A DNA stretch of 64,000 nucleotides from Planoprotostelium fungivorum (lineage: Eukaryota > Evosea > Variosea > Cavosteliida > Cavosteliaceae). A program made the translations under genes and the position numbers. The notes under the pieces were generated by a model, which was given only the letters and a program-made list of their open reading frames with translations, was not told where the DNA came from and did not search any database. The stretch is taken from the NCBI GenBank assembly GCA_003024175.1, contig MDYQ01000025.1, positions 124,001-188,000 on the forward strand, given 5' to 3'. Positions within the stretch are counted from its first letter, which is position 1; every line of letters begins with the position of its first letter. This document shows positions 10,566 through 22,634 of the stretch, piece after piece.

Positions 10566-11321
10566 TAAATTAATAGAAATTTGAAAATACGCTGAAAAAA
10601 AATACAATACAAATTTCTGTTTGTATTGGATATCCAATACATCTGTTGTCCTGTATTGTATTTCAGTGTATTATATTTTGTTTTTATGAAATACAAATAT
10701 CAAACCAGTGAAAATCTGCAGGAGTCTCAAAAGCTTTGAGAGGCATGTCTGGTGATAGTGAAATGCTTGCTTGTGGATTCAATTGGAAATAACGATTGAG
10801 CACTCTGCAGTTGGATAATTTTTCATTCCTCTGCCTCTGCCATGAGATCTGTGAGGGCACTCTGCCACAACAGATTCTAAGAAACAAAGTAAAGTGATCT
10901 TACATCACCCAAACTGCAAGCGCTGGTCAGAGAGCTTGTCCAAGAGAAGAGGGAAGCCTTCCTTGACAAAGCAAAGGACATTGTCAAGAACAATAACAGC
11001 CTTGTGAGCCTCAAATAAATAGAATCTGTTTCAGCTCATCCCATTTATATGCAGCTGCCTTTTGCCCCCTTGTATCTTTTGTATGATTTGAGTGCATATA
11101 TTTCACCCAGACTGCACAAAGCACATACAGAGCGCACGAACGCTAATAAAATGTTTGTGAAGAATTTCCAAACTGTTCACAGAAGGCAAGCAAGCAGAGG
11201 GTGTGTATAGATAAATGCACTATAATATTCCCCTTTACTATGATTCTTTGACTTTTTCCAGAACAAGATTTGTTTGATCAACAGGCAACATGATGGAGCG
11301 AGTTCCCACCTTAAATGTGCC
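10566..11321. other. AT-rich spacer inside the inverted repeat
   Basis: No gene recognised. It holds simple sequence built on tgtattg/ccaatac at 10610-10680 and a short reverse open frame at 10684-10887 without known motifs. Confidence 0.4.
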
Positions 11322-11490
11322 TTTTGGACCATTGAGAAAAATAGGACTATACAAACCCAATAGCGAAAAAACGAGCACCTTTTTTTGCAACCACTTGCTG
11401 TCTCCTTTTATTTTTGCAATCTTGCATTTCACATGATATGCCATATTCCAGTGAAATTGAAATATGTTATGAAGACTGCAATGGTCAACT
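11322..11490 (-). repeat. Repeat B2, inverted copy
   Basis: Reverse-complement copy of 10262-10445. On the reverse strand the copy keeps an open frame (11238-11543) containing GDSKWLQKKVLVFSLLGLYS and FLNGPKGTFKVGTRSIMLPV, so the repeat may come from a coding element. The family is unknown. Confidence 0.65.
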
Positions 11491-11725
11491 TTGATTTGCA
11501 ATGCTGATAGAATCAAATCAAAAGATCTTTGCAGGTACATCAAGAGTTGTTGACAAATACAATAGACTGAGCATGTGCAATCTTGTTACAGCTTCAACAT
11601 AATAAGGAAGATTGATTAAAATCAGAAAAAAATCAAAAAAATGTAAATCACCTGTTTCTCTGTATCTGTATTGTATCAATGTATTCCAGTTTTTATCTCA
11701 ACTGTTAGCATTGTATTGTATCTGT

Positions 11726-11840
11726 ATTTATCAGACCATTGAGAAAAAACGCATAGGAATGAGCAAATGCCAAAGTGGATTTAATTAGAAGTTTTATGAC
11801 CCTTATTCATTTGTTGTGCAGAATTGGTGCAGCAAGTGTA
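11726..11840 (+). repeat. Dispersed repeat, copy A2
   Basis: Second copy of the repeat at 9736-9856 (shared blocks gaccattgagaaaaaac, gcaaatgccaaagtgg, tgtgcagaattgg). It sits next to a run of tgtattg-rich simple sequence at 11650-11730. Confidence 0.6.
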
Positions 11841-13271
11841 TTTCCTTGTATTTTGGCCAAAAATGAGATACATATCCAATGTGACAGGCAGAAAGCACAG
11901 AGATCTCAACACCTCTGACAATGATGAGGCCCTATCAAGCACCACCAAGGTCCAAGATAAGAGGAACCACCAACTGGCTGCCCTTTGCTCGCGTGTGGAA
12001 CACCCATTTGCCCAAATCTTTATTTATTTATAAGAGAACGACTCAGAGCATGCGAACTTGTGATTGTGTTTTTGTGTTTTGGGTCAATGCGGAAAACTCA
12101 TTCATTTTCCCGGTTCAAAATTGGGGTTCCTTGCTATCTCCTACAATGACGTGGAGCTTGGCCCAAAAGAAAGCGGCGATTTTCATCTTGTCGGGGTTGT
12201 GATTCATGCTGTTGTGTCCCAGACGAAAGCCGAGGTCAATCTCCCTCTCAATGCGACTCCAGCTGTGGCCCTTCAAATCGTGGTATAAGCAGACCACCAT
12301 GTTTACCTCCAAGAAAAGGTCCGGTCTCTCATTGCCCCAGAGACGCAATCTGTCATTGCCAACTAGTTTGAAAAAATCTCAAAGGTTGTCATACACCACA
12401 GGACCAAACTGCTCTCTGACAAACTTTCTGGCATCCTTGACAGAGATTCGAGGAATGTATGGGGTTGAAAGCCTTTGTGTTGAGTTTTGCTTCATCTTGT
12501 TGGTTTGGTGGCGAGCTGGCCAGATCGCATTCCACATGCGAAATTTCGAGTTAAGGGTCAACGTGGAATTTTCTTTGGTTTATTTCGGTCAAAAGTTGGG
12601 GTTGACCCTCAATTTATCACAACCACTTAAGATGGCATTGAAGACACCATGGCAAAATTCAGAGATTGTGGCTTCCCCACTACCACTCTTCCTCACATCA
12701 CACTTTGCCAGTATTGTCTGGTGCTCTCTGCAATGGAGAAATTGGAGCAATAGAAGAGAATAAAAGGGATTTGAACCTGTACAGTTTTATTGAACAACCT
12801 GCTGAACTCAAATGGGGACGTATTGGATTTCAATGTAGTGGAGTCTACAGGCAACGTGGAATGACATCATGTGGATCTCACGCCCTTGGTAGACAGATTG
12901 AACCTCTTGAATTGTGGAGCGATTGAATAGGGGGTTTTCTTGAAATTCCAGGGGAAAATTATATCTTCATATGGGTTCAAGGGTTTATTTGTGTTTTTGA
13001 TGATCTTTTGGCAATCATTTTCAAAATCTCCCAGATAACTGCCCAAAAGTAAACAAAAAGTAACACATAATCGTCCTATGATGGTCGCATTATTCCCAAT
13101 TAAGGGATCACAATAGTCCAATAATTGTCCTATTCACCTGCCGCTTTCCTGCAACAGATGTGAGAGTGAGATCCACATAAAATCCTTGGAACCTACAAAT
13201 GATTTGGAGAGAATAATAACAAAAAGTCGAATTACGTTATGCTGCGCAGAACAACACAAGTCTAAACCTTT
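11841..13271. mobile_element. Possible decayed mobile-element remnant (family unknown)
   Basis: Several short reverse-strand frames read like one diverged protein: 12379-12561 (ISVKDARKFVREQFGPVVYD), 12115-12348 (VCLYHDLKGHSWSRIEREID then LGFRLGHNS) and 12867-13121. The segment HSWSRIEREIDLGFRLGHNS has the look of a helix-turn-helix, as found at the N-terminus of some transposases. No catalytic motif was identified, and no terminal repeats or target-site duplication could be fixed by eye. The element call is an inference from context and sequence texture. Confidence 0.3.
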
Positions 13272-16200
13272 TCAAGGTACTCTCACAGTCTTCAGCCCAC
13301 TACACTTATGATACATAGATGCCCCAAGCACCACCCACTCCTTGCAGTTCTTGAAAGCACGCATGGAACCTAAAGAGACTCGCCATCTCAAAGCATACCT
13401 GAGTGAGGACATGTACAGGTGTTGTGCCCAACATTCGACATCATTGACTAATTGGAAAACTCGGAGAAAAGTCAGTGAAAACTCAGCAACCAAGAAACAC
13501 ATTCAATGCATGTTCATTGAAAAGGAACACCTTGGCTTTCTTTGGTTTGAAATCATTCTTTATAAACAGAGACTCATTGAACTGTTTGGTTCTTATGTGG
13601 TGACCATACATGTTATGACGCTACGTTGTAGAGGAGGAATATCGACAAGAAAAGGAATTGATTTAACGGTCTACAATTGTATTGTGTAATAAAAAGGGAT
13701 TGTTCGAAGCCCATCCGTAAGGAGAGGTCTCGTACATACACCATCCAAGTTATCCATTTTCGTGAATCCTTTGCCCTGTTATCAAGAGTGAGATCATCCA
13801 TTTTATAACAATACACCACACACCTAAAGTCCTTCAGAAGATTACCACTGACCTAAGAGTTGACATCAGCTTTCTGCCAGGTATTCTTGCTCCTTGAGGT
13901 TGAGAATGTTATTGTGATGTCATGAGATGTGCATACTTGAGCAGACATACTTGATTGAATTTTATTCAAATATCACTGTAAAAGTGCATTTGTTTTGTAG
14001 TGTCCCCTTTGCAATAATTATACCCCATCCACTTGTGGTCATGCATCTTGTTTTGTTTCTTGATTGCCTGCTGCACTGATTGGACACAGGTCAAATACCT
14101 GCCATCTTTGACCACCACTGATAAAATCCTGAAAACTATTGTCATGTGGTGTGAAAATGACATAATTCTTACTCTGGTAAAATGTGTACACCTTGTAATA
14201 AATGCATACTATCAAGTAACTTGGCAGATAGAATGTGTTGCTCTTTGCTGAATAAATAATGCAACAAGCAGGATAGTTGAGTTGATGACTCCTCCTCCCA
14301 CAAAGGATGTTGTTGAAGTGCATTACTGATCCATCCCACTGTACAGATTAGATGAGCATATGACAAAACATACCAGCACTCTCAGGGTTTTTGTGCAGGA
14401 GAATTCCATTCATAAGAATTTTAAAATCATCTTGGTTTGGTTGACGGATTTTAGAGGCATAGAATATCATCAATCTTACAGAATTAAGTACTGGTGTATC
14501 CAAAGGCTCACCCCATGTCATTTCCAGGCTGCCTTGCTAAAGCTCTCATCATCTCTCTACTGAAATTACCAGGAGGCTCTCCTACTCAGTTGAGAAGTCA
14601 ACAAATCAAGATTTCCCACCTAAATGATGATTTCTCCACGTTACATCTGCTTGTATTGGATCAATGCAAGAATATCTCAACTGCTCTCTGTTGAAATCAG
14701 AGGATTGATTGTTCAAATACATACGATATGATAGAGCTGCTGGTCATGAATGGAGTAGAACCAGCCTCCTTTTGCATTGAGCTAATGAGACGATCCGTTC
14801 TGATGGATGTATTTTTGAAAAAAATCAGATTTTGGAAGAGTCTCCTGTGAAAACCTACAGCAATGATGCAATGGCTTTGCATGACACTCACCAGCATACT
14901 TTTGGTTGTATAGAGATTCAGTATCACCAATGAGTGCCTTGTGCATCATGTGTTTGACGCTTGTCCTCTCGTCCTATGTCTATTATTCAAGCTGTCAATG
15001 AAATGGAGTAACTCACTGCAAAATGATTCCTCATCAGTTTCTCAATGTCTCTCATCTCTCCCTGTGAATATTCCAGGTTTCTGGGTACAGTTGGTGTGGA
15101 TGTATCATCAAAGGGGATCATACAGATATGATCCAAGGCTGTGTGTATTGCTGTGGATCTGTACCGTTTAGGGTGATCCTGCAAGTGGTGTAACATTTGA
15201 CGTGGGCTGAATATCTCTGCCATCATCTATAGACAATTCAATGCCGTCATGTAATGAAACAGATGACCAACCTGAATGTAATGTCTTTGGGTGGTATCAT
15301 CAACCTCCTCTACAACTTGTGGAAATTCCATATCAATAGCATGTGAATCCTCCCACAACTGAGCATCGACGAAGACTTTGAATCTGAGGCGGTGTACATC
15401 CGTACTCCCTCTCAGCCCTGATGTCTTTAGGAGTGATCCAATCTATAACAGGATCAGATGATACTTCAATAGAAGAGTCACCTTGATCGTGTGTTTTAAT
15501 TGATGAAGAAAATCATCGTCATCTTTGAGGGACGAGAGGTACTGATAACACTGGTCTAAAACCTTGTGATCTATATTGATGGATGACCAATTGCACCATA
15601 CTCACCTCCCTCTCAGTTCCCTCTCTTGTCAACCTTATGATTTCTTCAAATTTCCTGTCTAGTATGTGATTCAATATTCTTTGATATCTTTGATATTGAC
15701 CAGTCCTTTCTCTGTCCGCAAATCTCTTGACAGTAGAATAACTCAGAATATCCCCTCTTTTCCTCAAAAAATTGTTGAGTTCATCATCACTAGAGAAGAT
15801 CAGTTGCACAGACTACATCTTCAGTACTCGTTGATCAATTCCAGGTACATCTGCAGCTGACTCTCACTCACTAGATCCTCGAGATTGATTTTTGATGTCA
15901 GATACTCAGGTGCTTGATCTTTTCGCATTGAAGCTACAGCAACACTGTGATTTCAGTCATTCTTTCGTGTTAAAGCAAGTCCAAAACTTACCATAGCCAA
16001 TCAAAAGAAGAGATGGTCCCCCCTTTCTTCGTCTTCATCTGTAACAGGTCCATGGCCTCCATCTGCTTCTTGGCATCAGCAAGCTCTTGAAACATAGAGT
16101 TATATATGTGCTCAGGTATTGTGGGTCCTAACATGTGTCATCGTAAGTCTCCTCAAAGAACAAACTCACCTTCGCTGTGCAAATTTCTAAGGATGTCGAA

Positions 16201-16433
16201 TCTCTCATTGATGTATCGACCGTCTCCTTTATGCTCCAAGAGCTGCTTCAGTAGATATACTTTTGGATGTGTTTGAAGTTGCTTGAATAACAGCGCTCTC
16301 CGCTAGAAATTTTCAAACAGTGCTATGATCGATTGATTACCGTCTGTGGCGGAGTTGGACGTACCAATCCTTTGTTGTTTGTGTGTATGAGTCTCCTTGA
16401 GATCAGTAGCGGTCTCTCTCTAAATCGCATCAT
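13272..16433 (-). CDS. Mitochondrial PPR-like helical repeat protein (3' end uncertain)
   Basis: The reverse gene starts at 16433 with a basic, arginine-rich presequence (MMRFRERPLLISRRLIHT) that looks like a mitochondrial targeting signal. Exons then give helical pairs such as LLKQLLEHKGDGRYINERFD, PEHIYNSMFQELADAKKQME and MDLLQMKTKKG, a pattern like pentatricopeptide repeats (RNA binding in organelles). The reading continues in phase across introns through NFLRKRGDILSYSTVKRFAD (about 15750), HRLRFKVFVDAQLWED (about 15370) and AIHTALDHICMIPFDD (about 15130), with more helical exons near 14800 and 14300-14500. Below about 14050 the exon chain is not secure; the frame at 13272-13502 (RWRVSLGSMRAFKNCKEW) may be its end or a separate gene. 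The exact PPR family is not fixed by me. It is divergent from the formin gene, 147 bp away. Confidence 0.45.
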
Positions 16434-16580
16434 GATTCTCATAAAAGAATACAAAAAGGAATGGCAAACAACCAGCAGACCGTTGTACTCCGAGGAGCGG
16501 GAGATTCAAATTTCATTTTGAGTGGCGGGAATTTGTTTCAATAGCATTCTGATTATTCTCTCTCCGAACCACCCGCCCAC

Positions 16581-19312
16581 ATGAACGCTGATCGGAAACC
16601 AAGGACACAAGCACTACTTGACTCCTGGAAGGTGTTCGAGGCCCTATTCTACCGTAAATCTTCCCAAGATGCAGAGAACAATTTAGCATTACTATTAGAA
16701 GCCTGTGAGTTGACAACATCGTTGATATATTTAAATCATAAAGGGACACTGAGCGATGGGGGGAAGTTGAGCCAGAACGGATACATCGTCCTCGATACGG
16801 AAAAAGAGGGGGGAAAGATCATTTTCCATCTGGATGACTTCAGAATTGGATACAAGTATATATCGGAGAAAGGTAATACAATAGAACGACGAGGAGACGT
16901 ACTCCATATCTCCACTGTGATTACCATCCCCATTCCTGAGAGGAACTACTCGAGGGCTAACGGCGACCCAAACTTCTCCGGATCATTCGACGCAGCGATG
17001 GCCAAGTAGGTCATTACCTTTGAGCATTCTTGACTAGTAATAGGTGTACTATTGAGTTTTTCACCAAAAAAAGGATCAATGCTGGGATCGTCATGCTCAA
17101 CAGCAGAGAGAAGACCAATGAACTCATCTTCGATCTCGACGATCTGATGTACAACATCATGTACCGCTGCAACTACTTCGACGGCTATTGCCGCCTCTGC
17201 CGAAAGAACAATGAGTGGATTGATATGGTCTTTTATCATTCCTCACCCTCAACGATTTTCTCCACGTTTGGCACACAGAATACTCTGGCCTTGTCCAACG
17301 GTGTGGTTACCGATGACATTATGATCAGGTGGGATCGAATCTCCGAGGGAAACTGAAGGAACTACAGAAGGCAGCGACCCAAGAAATTCTTCAACTGGAA
17401 GAGACGAAATGTCAATGATGCATTGCAAGGTGCCCTCCAATCTGATACAGATATTGACATGCACAACCTATCTACGCCACGTGAGGACTCAGAGCATCCT
17501 TATAGACGTGATTTTGATTGCTGTAGCTCCTGTCCCCTCCCGAATGAAGAGAATCAGGGACGAATCGAGCGATTGCGGGATCCTTGCCAGCCCCGAGAAG
17601 AAAATTAAGGATGTGAGATCATTGGATAAGGAGAATGCCAATCCGCAGGTGGGATAAAAGTTCTGAGACGGTCTGATGAGAACAGGTCAACTTGATCGAA
17701 TTTGAAGAGTCTGTGGAGATGACGGACTTTGCTCCTGCACCTCCACCTCCACCCTCTGCACCGGCCCCACCTCCACCTCCATCTCAAAAGACGATGAAAG
17801 GCACCAAGTCACCTCGAAAGAAGATGAAGACACTTCAGTGGACCCCTCTGGCAGACCATAAGCTCAAGGAGACGATCTGGAACAAGCTCAACGACGGCAG
17901 CAACGCATCTCCTGTTTTTGATAACAAAGAGCTCACTACTTTATTCTCCGTAGCTCCTAAGCGTAAGCGCTACGGGAGTTCCATTGTTGAATATCATCAG
18001 TCTCTGTATCCAAGTCCATGAGTAATACCCCAGTCAGCAAGTCGGTATCTCTGTTAGACATTAAGAGATCAAACAACATTGGTGAGCCACCTTCTCACAC
18101 TCTAATGTCTCCTGATCACTGTCTATCTCTCTGACTCTCTCAGGAATCCTCCTGTCTCGGATGTTGCGGATGCCTGCAGAGGAGATGTGCAACAGCATCG
18201 TCAACATGGATAACCATCTCAGCTTGGATCAACTGCTGACCATTCAGTCCATCCTACCCACGGAGAGAGAACTTCAAGTCTTACGAAAGTCAGTGGTTGA
18301 GACATGGAATGCATCACCTGACTCTGACAGGTACCGCGGAGACGTCAGCCTCTTGGGGGTCGCAGAGAAATTTTTGATCAGGTTGGGTCAGGTCGATCGC
18401 TTGGAGCTGAGAGTGGAGTACTTTGTCTTTAAGCTCAGACTATCAGAAGACCTTCAGGCCATTACTGAAGTGAGCGTGTCGATGAATGAGTTAGATCTGA
18501 ATAAGAATAGAATATACGATGTGTCGCCATGGCCGCAGAGCAATTGATCGATTCATCCAAGTTCGGTCAACTTTTGAAGATCATTCTCGAGCTTGGTGCA
18601 GTCTTAAATGAGGGGACCTACCTGAAATCCCACGGATTCAAGTTGGATAGCTTATTGAAGGTAATATGTACAGCATGTGCCAGAGAATCTGACCCCCTCA
18701 GTTGTCTGATACCAAGTCAAAAAATAGCCGTGTCAACTTGCTGCATTATCTTGCAACGATCATATACGACAAAGTCCCCATCTTGATGGATGTACAATCT
18801 GATATTCCAGATGTGGAGACAGCCTCCGAAAGTGGGTCTCGTGTGTACCTCTCTTTTCCTGAATGGTGATAGTCTCCATGGATGTCATGAGCAAGGAGCT
18901 AAACGAGATCAATCTGACCATGACTCGCCTGCAGCAGGAGTTGGAAAAATTCGCAGATATTCAAGATCCCTTCTATGTGATTATGACTGTGAGTTGAACA
19001 GTACGCTGTCAAAACTGAGACTGTCAGGAATTCCATAAGAAGATGAAACCGGTGGTTGACGAGTCAACTAAGATGATCAAGACAACAATGGAGCAAGTAT
19101 CCAAGTGCGCCAGCTATTTTGGCGAGGAGGGGACTGACGAGAAGAATTGCAGAACCCTGTTCCACACCGTTCACAAATTCTGTCAATCCCTTCAGGTGGG
19201 ATGAGTGTGGTGATCCAAGTGTGACCTTTCACAGAACGCTCTGGGGGAGGTAGAGAAGCAGAAGAAGCTCATAGTCAAAACACTACAAGAGACGAACCTG
19301 GTTGACTTGTGA
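16581..19312 (+). CDS. Formin (FH1-FH2 domain protein)
   Basis: Formins nucleate and elongate unbranched actin filaments. The first exon encodes a non-standard N-terminal domain (about residues 1-240; motifs VFEALFYRKSSQDAENN, GGKIIFHLDDFRIGYKYIS, GIVMLNSREKTNELIFDLDD) that does not look like the usual GBD/FH3; it could be a C2-like fold. A basic linker (RRQRPKKFFNWKRR) leads to a short FH1 with two polyproline runs (APPPPPSAPAPPPPP, about 17733-17790) that would bind profilin-actin. FH2 follows: lasso KTLQWTPLADHKLKETIW, NIGILLSRML, the post segment FGQLLKIILELGAVLNEGTY and GFKLDSLLK. The chain ends with a coiled helix and TGA at 19310-19312. Introns are about 40-45 nt. No DAD-like tail is obvious. 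FH1 is short for the family. Confidence 0.9.
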
Positions 19313-19430
19313 ATCACCCAGCGCTCTTTCACACAAATAAAAATTCCACGAAAATAAATCTTTTTCTCTCTAAACAACGCGAGTCGGAAGACCGCCAAAG
19401 GACATCTCGGCTTTGCGCCGCCCAGCCAGC

Positions 19431-22400
19431 ATGTCTAAAGAAGCTACAAACGTTCGAGTAGTATGCCGATTTCGCCCTCGTAATCGAAAAGAGATCGATG
19501 CGGGCAACCAAGAAGTATTTTCCATCGATGAAGATCAGATGACTCTCCATCTGAAGGTTAGTCATTCGGATTTACCAGTTCTAATCTGACAGTAACAGGC
19601 AACGGAGGGTATTGCTGCAAGTAAATTCGTATTCGACCGAGTCTTCGGAACTTCGACAACCCAAGCGCAGATATTTGATTATGCAGCCAAGCCAGTGATA
19701 GAAGGTATTCTTGAGTTGCATGCGCCATTGACTTTTCCCTCCAGACATCATGAGGGGTTACAATGGTACCATTTTTGTCTACGGGCAGACATCCAGCGGG
19801 AAAACTCACACCATGCAGGTGACATTCTATCGTTGTGATTTACCTTCTCACTCCGACTAGGGTCCATCCATCGACGATCCTGAATTGAAGGGAATCATTC
19901 CTCGTATGACAAACACCATCTTTGATGGTGTTCAAAAGGCCGATTCTGCAATTGAGTTTCTGGTCAAGGCTTCCTACGTAGAGATTTATATGGAGAAGAT
20001 TCGGGATCTCTTGGACCGTGAGTGGCCTAGGAAGATTAGCATAACAAACTGCAGCGAACAAAAACTCGCTTCAAGTGAGGGAGGAGAAGACGAAAGGAAT
20101 TTGGGTCGAAGGAGCAACAGAACATTACGTCGCGTGTGAACAGGATGTGTTGGATGTCATTCGTGTGGGAAGCCAGAACCGTGCTATTGCTGCGACGAGT
20201 GAGTCAGTTATGTCATCAAAATTGAAACCTTATAGACATGAATTTCGAGAGCTCGAGAAGTCACAGTATCTTCATTCTCACAGTCCAACAACGGAATTTG
20301 AACGATCAGAGCTTGAAGTCTGGAAAGCTATATCTCGTAGATCTGGCAGGATCCGAGAAAGTAGAGAAGACAGGAGCACAAGGTGATCCATGGCACCATC
20401 ACCGTATGATTTACAATCTTAGGAACTGTATTGGATGAGGCAAAGATGATCAACAAGTCACTGTCCGCCCTCGGTAATGTGATCAACGCACTCACAGATG
20501 GAAAGGTGAGAATGAATGAAAACAATAGACTCATCCTCTCAGTCGGCACACGTTCCCTACCGAGACAGTAAACTGACTCGTGTCCTCCAAGAGTCGTTAG
20601 GAGGGAACAGTCGTACCACTCTGATCATCAATTGCTCACCAGTGGACTTCAATGAAGCGGAGACTGTGTCCACTTGCAGGTTTGGTACAAGAGCGAAGAG
20701 CATCAAGAATGCTGCCAAGATCAATCAAGAGAGAAGTATGGGCGAACTCAAGATTCTGCTAGCCAGGGCGGAGAAGGTGCGTCGCGTGACTCTTCCCAGC
20801 TCATCTTAGAACAGGAAATCGATACTCTCAATGTAGCAGTGGCTGCTTTACAAGATGAGGTGGATGCCTATAAGCGGGGAGGTCTCAGCCCTGTTGGAAG
20901 AGAGCAAGGATCGGTGGGCTTCACAGATGTTCAATGATCGATTCATCTTCCACAGGGAGAGAAAAGTAGTCTTCCAAATGTAGCAAAGTTGCAGGACACG
21001 GTGGCAGAATTGGAGGAGAGGATCCGAGTGCTGGAGGAGGATAAACAGACCATGCAAGATCAGTACGATACTATGATTGATGAGTACAAGGATAAGGTGC
21101 GCCAGTACTCTGCACATCGATTCATCTCCATTAGGAGGCCGACTTTGAGAAGATCGATCAGCTGAGACAGCAAACGGACGACGTTAACCATCAATACAGA
21201 ACAAGCCAGAAGGAGAACGAGATTCTCGTCTTCAAGCTGGCAGAGATGACGATATCCAGCGAGAAGGTGATTGAAAGCACATTCCAAGTATAATGACGAT
21301 GTTGAAGGTCCAATACGAGAATCAAGAGCTGCAGTTGACAGTGGAGAAGTTGAAAGCAGAAAAGGAGAACTTGGCTCAAACTCTCACTGACAGTGAGATC
21401 TCACTAAAAGCAGCCCGTGATGAGTTAGAAGCCAAAGAGGTAAGATACTGGTTGTGAGATCAGAATGGCATTCTCACGAAGACAGAATAAAATTGCAGAG
21501 AACAATGCAAGATTTGAAAAACGGATGTCAATCGATGCCAATATCGCCAAGAGACTGGAAGAGACATCGGGAGCAGCGGCAGAGAAGGAGGTCATCACGT
21601 CCCTCAGACAGGAATTAGAGTCATACAAGAGGGATATGCAAGCTCTCAGAGTGTGAGTCGTTCTTTCATCACAGTCGTTGACCCTTCAAGTGAAAACGAG
21701 GAGCTGCAGAAGGCCATCAGTGGAGAGGACAACGACAATAAGACGACAGATAACCGAGTAGAGAAGGAGCTGAAGAGTCTGAGAGACAGAGAGGTGAGGA
21801 GAAGGCGAGAAGGAGTAATGAAATGGCCTCAGAAGCAGAAAGTGATGGAGTTCGATACCCTCAGATCGGCGTTGATCAAGGACTTGGAGAATCGATGTCA
21901 AAAGGTTAGATGATTGATTGATGTGAATGACAGTAACAGGTGGTCGAACTAGAGATCTGCCTTGATGAAGCCAGAGACCAATACACAACTCTACTGGGAC
22001 AAGTGAGATCTCCACCTCTCTAGAATCTCCTCAGTTGACAGCTCCTCAGGTCAAGAGTTCCAACACAAAGGCACTGCAACAGAAGTGTATCTTTTTGCAA
22101 AAGAACGTAGAGCAGCTGACTGCCAACAACCAGCAACTGCAATCCGAGCTGGGTAAAGTCCGCCTCGAATTCCAGGTGAGCCAATGGAGGGATCGAACTG
22201 AGGGTGATAGGTCGCCGAGAAGCAACTGTCCGTTCGAAACGATCGCATACAAGGTCTGGAGCACCTCCTGCTCGACACACAAGAGAAGCTCCATAAATAC
22301 ACCAGGTGGGTGCCTCATCCGAGAAGCAACTCAAGATGTGTAGCGAGAGCGAGGAGAAGAAGGTGCCGGCCACAGTGGCACGACGACCGAGCGGTAGTGG

Positions 22401-22539
22401 AATGTCGTTGACCGGAGGAAGGATAGCAAGACCTCTCAGAGGAGGGGGAGGAAATCCCTCAGAAGAGAAAGGTGGTGCACAGCCTGCCACCACCAAAACG
22501 GGCTTCTTTCAATTTTGGAAGAAAGAAAATGGAAGATAA
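19431..22539 (+). CDS. KIF5: Kinesin-1 heavy chain
   Basis: Conventional kinesin is the plus-end microtubule motor for vesicles and organelles. The motor domain starts right at the N-terminus ([15 protein letters not shown]) and shows the P-loop [11 protein letters not shown], switch [14 protein letters not shown], switch [11 protein letters not shown], and the family strings [10 protein letters not shown] and [17 protein letters not shown]. After the neck ([20 protein letters not shown]) long coiled coils run to about 22330. The tail [18 protein letters not shown] keeps the autoinhibitory IAK-type motif of kinesin-1. The gene has about 20 short introns. The start is the first ATG in frame. 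It lies 118 bp after the formin stop and 95 bp before the next forward gene. Confidence 0.93.
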
Positions 22540-22634
22540 ATACACGACCTTTTACAACGAGGCGAACCGCCGAACTGTTCCATCTTTTCAACTGCCCGAG
22601 TAGAAGTTGTGAGAGGCGAGCCTCAACGTTGGCG

